From Nematostella vectensis (Eukaryota; Cnidaria; Anthozoa; Actiniaria; Edwardsiidae): a DNA stretch of 64,000 nt. Positions 57,785 through 64,000 of the stretch are shown piece after piece; the stretch's first letter is position 1, and each line of letters opens with the position of its first letter. The notes beneath the pieces were generated by a model. That model did not search any database and was not told the origin of the DNA. It saw only the letters and a list, made by a program, of their open reading frames with translations. The stretch spans positions 5,925,181 to 5,989,180 of the forward strand of contig NC_064040.1 of assembly GCF_932526225.1 (NCBI RefSeq). Reading direction: 5' to 3'. Both the position numbers and the translations under genes were made by a program.

Positions 57785-58135
57785 TTATTCGCCTATTTGT
57801 TTGGCTGATTCTGACTTGTGTTGCGCCTATATGTTTGGCCAATTCTCACTTGTGATGCGCTTATATGTTTGACCGATTCCGACTTGTGTTGCGCTTATGT
57901 TTGGCCAATTTTCACTTGTGATGCGCTTATATGTTTGGCCGATTTTCGATTGGGTGCGTTATATGTTTGGCCGATTCTCACTTGAGCTGCGCCTATGTTT
58001 GGCCGATTCTCGTTTGGGTGCGCTTATATGTTTGGCCGATTCTCACTTGTGTTGCGCTTATATGTTTGGCCGATTCTCACTTGTGTTGCGCCTACATGTT
58101 TGGCCGATTCTTATTTGTGTTGCGCTTGCGTTTAT
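57785..58135. repeat. ~34-bp minisatellite (TATGTTTGGCCGATTCTCAC units)
   Basis: About ten copies of GCGCTTATATGTTTGGCCGA then TTCTCACTTGTGTT, with unit lengths of 32-36 bp. Open frames in all three plus frames across it are repeat products. Confidence 0.92.
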
Positions 58136-58139
58136 GCAT

Positions 58140-58650
58140 GCGTTCCAGTAAGAACCAGCCCTATATTCGTACAAGAAAATAAATCTTTATGGAGAAGTCC
58201 TTCATTTATCGCAGACATCCTGGGTGGCCATTCCACAAATAGATAATTATCCCTCGACTATTCGTTGTCTGTAGCATAGTAACGAGATTATTAGATATAT
58301 AAAAAAGATGAATGCCACACCGAGGACAAGGAGCACTGGTATAGCAAAATATGTGCCCTTAATTAATAACGCAGAGCCTGTAACAACTTTTATATTAGGG
58401 CATTTTAAGGAGATAAATCACATAGAATGGCGGGAACGCACGCCGAATTTGTTGACTCGTTTCATGTGGATACCGCTCACTAGGTTGCCAAATCGCAGGG
58501 CGAGTGTATCACACTTACATCTAACCCGAAAGTAGAAAATAAACACCCTCCCAGCAAGGCGAGAGCTCATAGCGAAAGAACACCAGGGATAAAATACCAC
58601 TAAATATAGAACTTCTCGGCATGCCACGGATTAGGCACTTCTCGAATCTT
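58140..58650. other. Intergenic region, no gene seen
   Basis: Short frames on both strands without domains or convincing splice sites. Confidence 0.4.
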
Positions 58651-58652
58651 TG

Positions 58653-59010
58653 TAGCCTGCGAACAGGCTCTCTTTGTGCTGAATCGGAATTTTAGCCTTT
58701 CGAGTGTTCAGGAGCCCTGTGGCGCGCGGTTTTAGTCGAGCCCTGTGGCGCGCGGTTTAAGTTGGAGGTGCTTTTAGCCTTTCGAGTGTTCAGGAGCCCT
58801 GTGGCGCGCGGTTTTAGTCAGAGGGGCTTGGGGCCGAGCAAAGCAAGCGGATTTCCCGAGCGCGCTTCGCGCGCCATGACGTGCTTCGCACGCAGTCGAA
58901 ATCCCTCGCTATCGCGAGAGGAGAGGATTTCTCCTAAAGCGTCCACAACAAACTGCCCACACAAACAAACTTTTCGCTCGGCCCACACACTAGCGCCTGT
59001 GTGCAGGCTA
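58653..59010. mobile_element. 358-bp MITE with 9-bp target duplication (TAGCCTGC family, longest copy)
   Basis: The ends TAGCCTGCGAACAGG and CCTGTGTGCAGGCTA are inverted copies. Exact 9-bp repeats GAATCTTTG flank it (58644-58652, 59011-59019). Inside, a block of about 90 bp (TTTTAGCCTTTCGAGTGTTC...GTGGCGCGCGGTTTTAGTC) is tandemly duplicated. The right half carries GCGCGC-rich hairpins. No transposase. Confidence 0.87.
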
Positions 59011-59019
59011 GAATCTTTG

Positions 59020-59580
59020 CTGACGATGAAGTACTTTATTTAGACCGAAGTACTCAATTCATCACCGCTAACAGAAGTCGGGAAGCGCAACGGCAGAACA
59101 ACAGCTGCGAACAGTTTACTTGGCATTAAACAACATATTTTTTGTGTTAAGCGCAAGAACAATGGTTGAAACTCAAAAGCGCGCATGGCATAATTCAAGA
59201 TTTAATATAAACTGGCAACAAAAGAATATTTTACCCAACAAGCGTCTATGGAATGTAATATTTCTGATGGTTGTTAGCTCATATTTTATCCGATGCTTTT
59301 CTAGCCATTGTATTGATAGATGAAATGCTTATCATATTGTACGAGAAAGGGCGCTGAACCGAAGTACATGGCATATTAGCGATCAATAGCAAAAGTCGAA
59401 ATTACTATTTTCTTTTTTTAGCGCGAGGTTCCCCAGGCGAGCGCGGCGGACAAATACTTTGAAGTTTTCACTCTATCATCACTCAGTCCTCACTCTATTA
59501 AAAATAGCCCGCTGCACGGAGGCCGTTTATGTAACGGACACTTCAGATACGTCAAATTCTTCATAACTGCTTGTAGTAAT
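59020..59580. other. Intergenic region, no gene seen
   Basis: No supported gene. The small plus frame at 59120-59323 has no domain. Confidence 0.4.
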
Positions 59581-59584
59581 CAAT

Positions 59585-59820
59585 TACAAATAGTGTAATG
59601 GAATTACTAATAGTGTAATGGCATTACTAATAGTGAAATGGAATTACTAATAGTGAAATGGAATTACTAATAGTGAAATGGAATTACTAATAGTGAAATG
59701 GAATTACTAATAGTGAAATGGAATTACTAATAGTGAAATGGAATTACTAATAGTGAAATGGAATTACTAATAGTGAAATGGAATTACTAATAGTGTAATG
59801 GAATTACTAATAGTGAAATG
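59585..59820. repeat. 20-bp minisatellite (AATAGTGAAATGGAATTACT)
   Basis: Twelve copies of AATAGTGAAATGGAATTACT, with a T for the second A of GAAATG in the first two copies and the eleventh. Confidence 0.95.
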
Positions 59821-60364
59821 TGCAAACAGTTACAGTGCTAATCTGCCGCCCACCTCTGCTAACCAAACAAACAAGTGAAAGTGGAAATGTCCACATCTGG
59901 TTCCAGAGCCTCGAACGTCTTCCATTTAGTCAAAAGCTCGCCGGCTACTAAAAAGAGGGTAACATAACCCAGTCGTTCAAAACTTCTCATGCACATTTAT
60001 TCGTGCCCGTATTAAAATTTTCCCATTAGCTTTTAAACATCACTAAGGGAACTATTTGTTAGTCTACGCACTTTAAAGAGATAACAAGCATATCAATTCT
60101 AAATTTAAGCCCAGAAGCACTGGGAACCCTGTGGTGCGGTGTGGAAAGGACTGGGATGGCTGTGGTGCGACGGTCAAAATGGATCTGCTAAACCTTTGTC
60201 TTCATGTAGCATCAGGCATGGCTGCAGGGTAAACAATTCCGTAGCAAACATACTCCTTCAGAAGCTCGAAATTCATTTATAGCTGATTTCCACTGCGGTT
60301 TAAATGCGCGGCATCGTAGAAATTCAAGAGAGAACAGAAACGGGTGTACTAATGTCGTCAGATG

Positions 60365-61400
60365 TAATATCATTGTAATATCTGACGCATTTTGTAATAC
60401 CTGACGCACTTTGTAATATCTGAAGCATTTTGTAGTGCCCTACGCACTTTGAAGTATCTGACGCATTTTATAATACCTTGAAACACTAATTCATACCTGA
60501 CGCATTTTGTAATACCTGACGCACTTTGTAATACCTGACGCACTTTGTAATACCTGACGCACTTTGTAATACCTGACGCACTTTGTAATTCCTTACGCAC
60601 TTTGTTATACCTGACGCACTTTGTAATACCTGACGCACTTTGTAATACCTGACGCACTTTGTAATACCTGACGCACTTTGTTATACCTGAAACACTATCC
60701 GACTTACTTTGCAATACCTATCGCACATTGTAATACCTGACGCACTAAGTCATACCCGACTTACCATGCAATACCGACGCACTTTGTAATACCTGACGCA
60801 CTTTGTAATACCTGACGCACTTTGCAATACCTCACGAACTTAGGAATATCTCTTGCACTTAATAATATCTGACGCACTTAGTCATATCTGACGCACTTTG
60901 TAATACCTGACGCACTCTTTGTAATATCTGACGCACTTAATCGTATCTGACGCATTTTGCAATATCTGACGCACTTTGGAATACCAGACGCACTTAGTCT
61001 TATCTGAAGCACTTAGTAATATCTGACTTACTTTGCAATACCTGACGCACATTGTAATATCTGTCACACTTTATATACCTGACGCACTTGATCATATCTG
61101 ACGTATTTTGCAATATCTGACGCACTTTATAATACCTGACGCACTTAGTCATATCTGACCCACTTTGCAATACCTTACCCACTTTGAAATACTTGACGCC
61201 TTTATCATGACTGACTCATTTTATTATACCCGTATATAAGACGCGCGCTCTTTGCTATATATTTGAAGCACTTTGTTATAACTGAAAGACTTTTTTATTG
61301 GACGCACTCACTTTGCTGTAGACTTGACGCACTTTGTTATCGACTTTACACATTTAGAAAATTCCTGACGCACTTTTTCTTCCAACGGGCGCACTTAGTA
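60365..61400. repeat. 19-bp minisatellite (GTAATACCTGACGCACTTT)
   Basis: More than forty copies of GTAATACCTGACGCACTTT and diverged versions (for example TAATATCTGACGCACTTAG). The array is most regular at 60500-60680 and decays toward both ends. The minus-strand frames through it are repeat products. Confidence 0.93.
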
Positions 61401-61409
61401 ATAAAACTT

Positions 61410-62950
61410 CCACGTGCTCTGGTGCGAACAAAATCAGACTTGTCGCACACACGCGGAGTTCCCCTTTATAGAAGGCTCTGAAATTGATAGCGGTGTGAAC
61501 GACGAACGGTCAGTAAGTGGGCCGGCGATCACTTCATTAAAGCTCACTAACGATGGAGGTCATCAGACACGAGAGCAATTCCTGTCAGATCTAGTTATGA
61601 TATATCTACTAGTAAGAAGCGATATATGCCCACGGGGCAAAAGAGCTGAGTAACGTTCTGATAACATAAAACATAAAATAAAAACCTTCTTGCAGCTGAA
61701 ATGCTAGACTACGAGAGCCCAGGCACGATGTGGCTAAGTTGTATGTAAAAATAGCTCGGGTCAAACATTCGGAGCGGTGAGTGATACAGTTCTTCTAGTA
61801 TAGCCTTAGAGAGAGGAGTATCATATACTTGCGTGTCCTCAGGCGAAATAACACGGGAATAACATGCCTACAACCAACGAGCCAAAAGCGCATCTCTGCG
61901 AATGCCTGCACCCAGTTCTGGTATTCTATTATATCTCTATTCATATTGCGTGACCAAACGTCACACACATTGCGTGACAGATAAGACAACAACACTTTGC
62001 GTGACAGATAAGACAACAACACTTTGCGTGACAGATAAGACAGCCACCAAGGCTCTGTGGTAGTCAAGTCCAAACGAGGGATTATTGGAAGACCACAGTC
62101 TAGAGTTGATTACGATCATCAAAGACAATCATGTTATTCGTCTTGCTTTGGTTCGATTAAATTCTCTTTTTCGTTTATCTCGACGGTGCACGCAGCGCCC
62201 AATAGCCATATCCCCGGGTCACGCCCCCCATACGTCTGATGTCCTGCCGAATAGGGTGTCTTTCCCGCGTTATCGGCATGATAGCGATATGAAAGGTGCA
62301 CTCCTAACTTAGATTTATTGTTCTCATTACGCAAACCCTGGAAGAAACATTTTAAAAGTTAACCGTAACGGTTTAATATAAGATAGCGTGACACCTTTAA
62401 AAAGCAAGCGTGGCGAATTTTACAAGCTAGATTAGCGCATTTCACCTGGTTATTTTTTTAAAGATGAAGAGAAAGGGGCGCTGAAGGGAAGGTTCTTAGT
62501 TGGCCACATTTCCGGCGTTTCTTAAATAACGAGCACCCTGGTCTCCCTTCGTTTGTATAGCGCCTAGCTCAGAAAGATGATCACTCAATCTGAAGCACCC
62601 CCAAAACTACACGAGATCAAAATATCGAAGTATTCAAACGAGGCAGTGAATTAAGTATCAGTATGACTACGGTAATCTCGCTATGTCCGCCTTAGGGTGG
62701 GGTTTATTTGGTTAACAGAAAAACAATATTAATCTGCTACCTCCAGCAGATTTCATTCTAGGCCGAAAAAAACAGGGTTTGCAGATAGGACAATGGCAGT
62801 GGCATCGGTATGGATCACCTCACTGTGCCCGCCTTATGGAGGGTTTCAGTGCTGGTTATGTCAATCATCGAGACCCAATCAAAGAGAAGCTTCATGAAGC
62901 CCTCGACTTCTGACCTGCAATCGCAAGCCGGATAAAACCCGCGCCAATTT
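61410..62950. other. Intergenic region, no gene seen
   Basis: It holds a three-copy 27-bp tandem repeat, CACTTTGCGTGACAGATAAG then ACAACAA, at about 61960-62045. No gene was recognised. Confidence 0.45.
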
Positions 62951-62957
62951 GCGCGCA

Positions 62958-62964
62958 TATATAT
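62958..62964 (+). promoter_or_regulatory. TATA-like box of the gene starting at 63050
   Basis: TATATAT lies 92 bp before the ATG at 63050, in a layout like that of the vWA and ShK-module genes. Confidence 0.5.
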
Positions 62965-63049
62965 CCCAGACAGCTGATACACCCTCAGAAGCGTGCGCTA
63001 GCACTAAATATTCACCTCGAAGACAATATTACAAGGGGATATCGCAATT

Positions 63050-63155
63050 ATGGCATGGTCATGGTCGCTTGTTGCGTTAGTATTGGCGATGGTTTCGCCT
63101 TCGTTGGAGTATATATGGGAGCGAAAGGACTCATTTGAGAGAAATTATTATGACC
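63050..63155 (+). CDS. Signal-peptide first exon of a secreted-protein gene, rest beyond the window
   Basis: The ATG at 63050 opens 35 codons with a signal peptide (WSLVALVLAMVSPSLEY), then a charged linker. A strong donor GTAAGT follows at 63156, in phase 1, the phase used by the other secreted genes in the window. No second exon was recognised up to 64000, so the product is unknown. The frame reads through the donor into intron, and that extension should not be taken as protein. Confidence 0.5.
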
Positions 63156-63159
63156 GTAA

Positions 63160-64000
63160 GTATCATATTTTATGGTGGAAACTGTACACCGAACTCTCGT
63201 GTAAACCGATCAAAAGCACGATCGATGTAAATCTTCACATGTTACAAAAAAAAAACGACGCTATTTTATCAATAATAGTATTTTGTGGTGCGTTCATGTA
63301 AGGTTTAAAGCGGATAATGCGATATCGTAGTTTAGCTGATGAACGCAGAAATGCAAAATTTAATCCTGATTTTTTAAACGATGTTTTCCTTAAATACCAC
63401 GCATAGTGTAATGGATGACGAAGTGCTTGCAAAAGGCAAACCCGACCACTATATACAAAAAGAAAAAAATTGTTTTAATTAAATAGCGCAGTGTCAGCCC
63501 TTGAAAAATCGTGCAAAAAGGACACAATTTCGTCGACATAATTTGTTCTGCTATTTAAAAGTGGAATCGGCCGAACAAAGTGCCTTTGTAACGACAAAAT
63601 CGGCAACGTTCGCGTGACTATCGCCTAAGTGCGTGACAGACATCATGTATCGCGTGTATTACAAGGTTCTGTTATACCTAGCTCCATGTTATCAGGTATA
63701 CGGTAATAAAAAGACGCAATAAACTATGCGGTAAGCGCGCGCCGAGTCCAAGAGAACTCGAACTAACTGTTAAACGTTCTCGTCAATTTCTGGTGCTTAA
63801 CAGAAGCCATAAACATGTATTGGTTTGTCTATAAGGGTTTCTTGTAGTGGAAAATACTGAAAGGACCACACACTTTTATTGCTTGACGCAAACTCGTAGA
63901 GTCAAGAGCACATTCAATAATAATCACGTCACTTTTGGTAGTAGAGAAAAGACTAGAGATTGCCGGATACGGATAAGATATTCGCATAACACGGAGATCA
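63160..64000. other. Probable first intron, nothing recognised
   Basis: AT-rich sequence without an exon or repeat that I can name. Confidence 0.4.

Noticed and set aside
60370-61182. Minus-strand frames reading YKVRQVLQSASGITKCVR repeats
   Set aside because: Pure translation of the 19-bp minisatellite; unit variation is not codon-aware.

Overview
The window is nuclear DNA of an animal, most likely an anthozoan cnidarian (a sea anemone such as an edwardsiid). This is an inference from three things: intron-rich genes with GT-AG introns and strong vertebrate-like orthologues, secreted genes built from PAN, EGF, D8C, ShK-like and vWA modules, and a dense load of small DNA transposons and minisatellites. 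No bacterial or viral gene order is present.

Layout. 1-3640: a CR1/L2-type LINE on the minus strand, broken by frameshifts. 3949-4167 (-): the first two exons of COX20, head to head with 4528-14935 (+), a 22-exon spindle-checkpoint gene of the unduplicated BUB1/BUBR1 (MadBub) type. 16750-19409 (+): a two-exon, lysine-rich G-patch protein gene. 20519-23304 (-): a secreted PAN / fibrinogen-like / EGF / EGF / D8C gene. 28267-30974 (+): a five-exon secreted cysteine-rich gene alternating papilin-like and ShK-like modules. 32443-32871 (+): a small single-pass membrane protein. 33762-44167 (-): a complete 12-exon 3-hydroxyanthranilate 3,4-dioxygenase (HAAO) gene with a 3.5 kb minisatellite in one intron. 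46367-49070 (-): the last four exons of an unrecognised acidic, probably disordered protein. 49.1-55.7 kb: gene-poor. 55784-57049 (+): a secreted vWA protein. 63050 onward (+): the signal-peptide exon of another secreted gene running off the window.

The gene models were built by hand: conserved protein segments were matched to the sequence and then joined at GT-AG sites. The BUB1, HAAO, G-patch, vWA and ShK-module models each sum to an intact reading frame across all splice phases. The genes do not form one pathway. COX20 serves cytochrome oxidase assembly, BUB1 the mitotic checkpoint, HAAO tryptophan catabolism, and the secreted genes act outside the cell.

The most unusual signal is in the tandem repeats. 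At least six minisatellites begin at, or contain, an exon edge of the gene they sit in. BUB1 introns 4 and 20 and intron 4 of the ShK-module gene carry arrays whose unit copies the 5' splice site. The 65-bp array of HAAO (about 53 copies, with a 650-bp higher-order period) has a unit copying the 3' splice site of exon 10. The BUB1 and G-patch genes have arrays that span their stop codons. A second theme is the crop of very short inverted-repeat elements flanked by exact 9-bp target duplications (Mutator-like), plus a separate family with 5-bp duplications.
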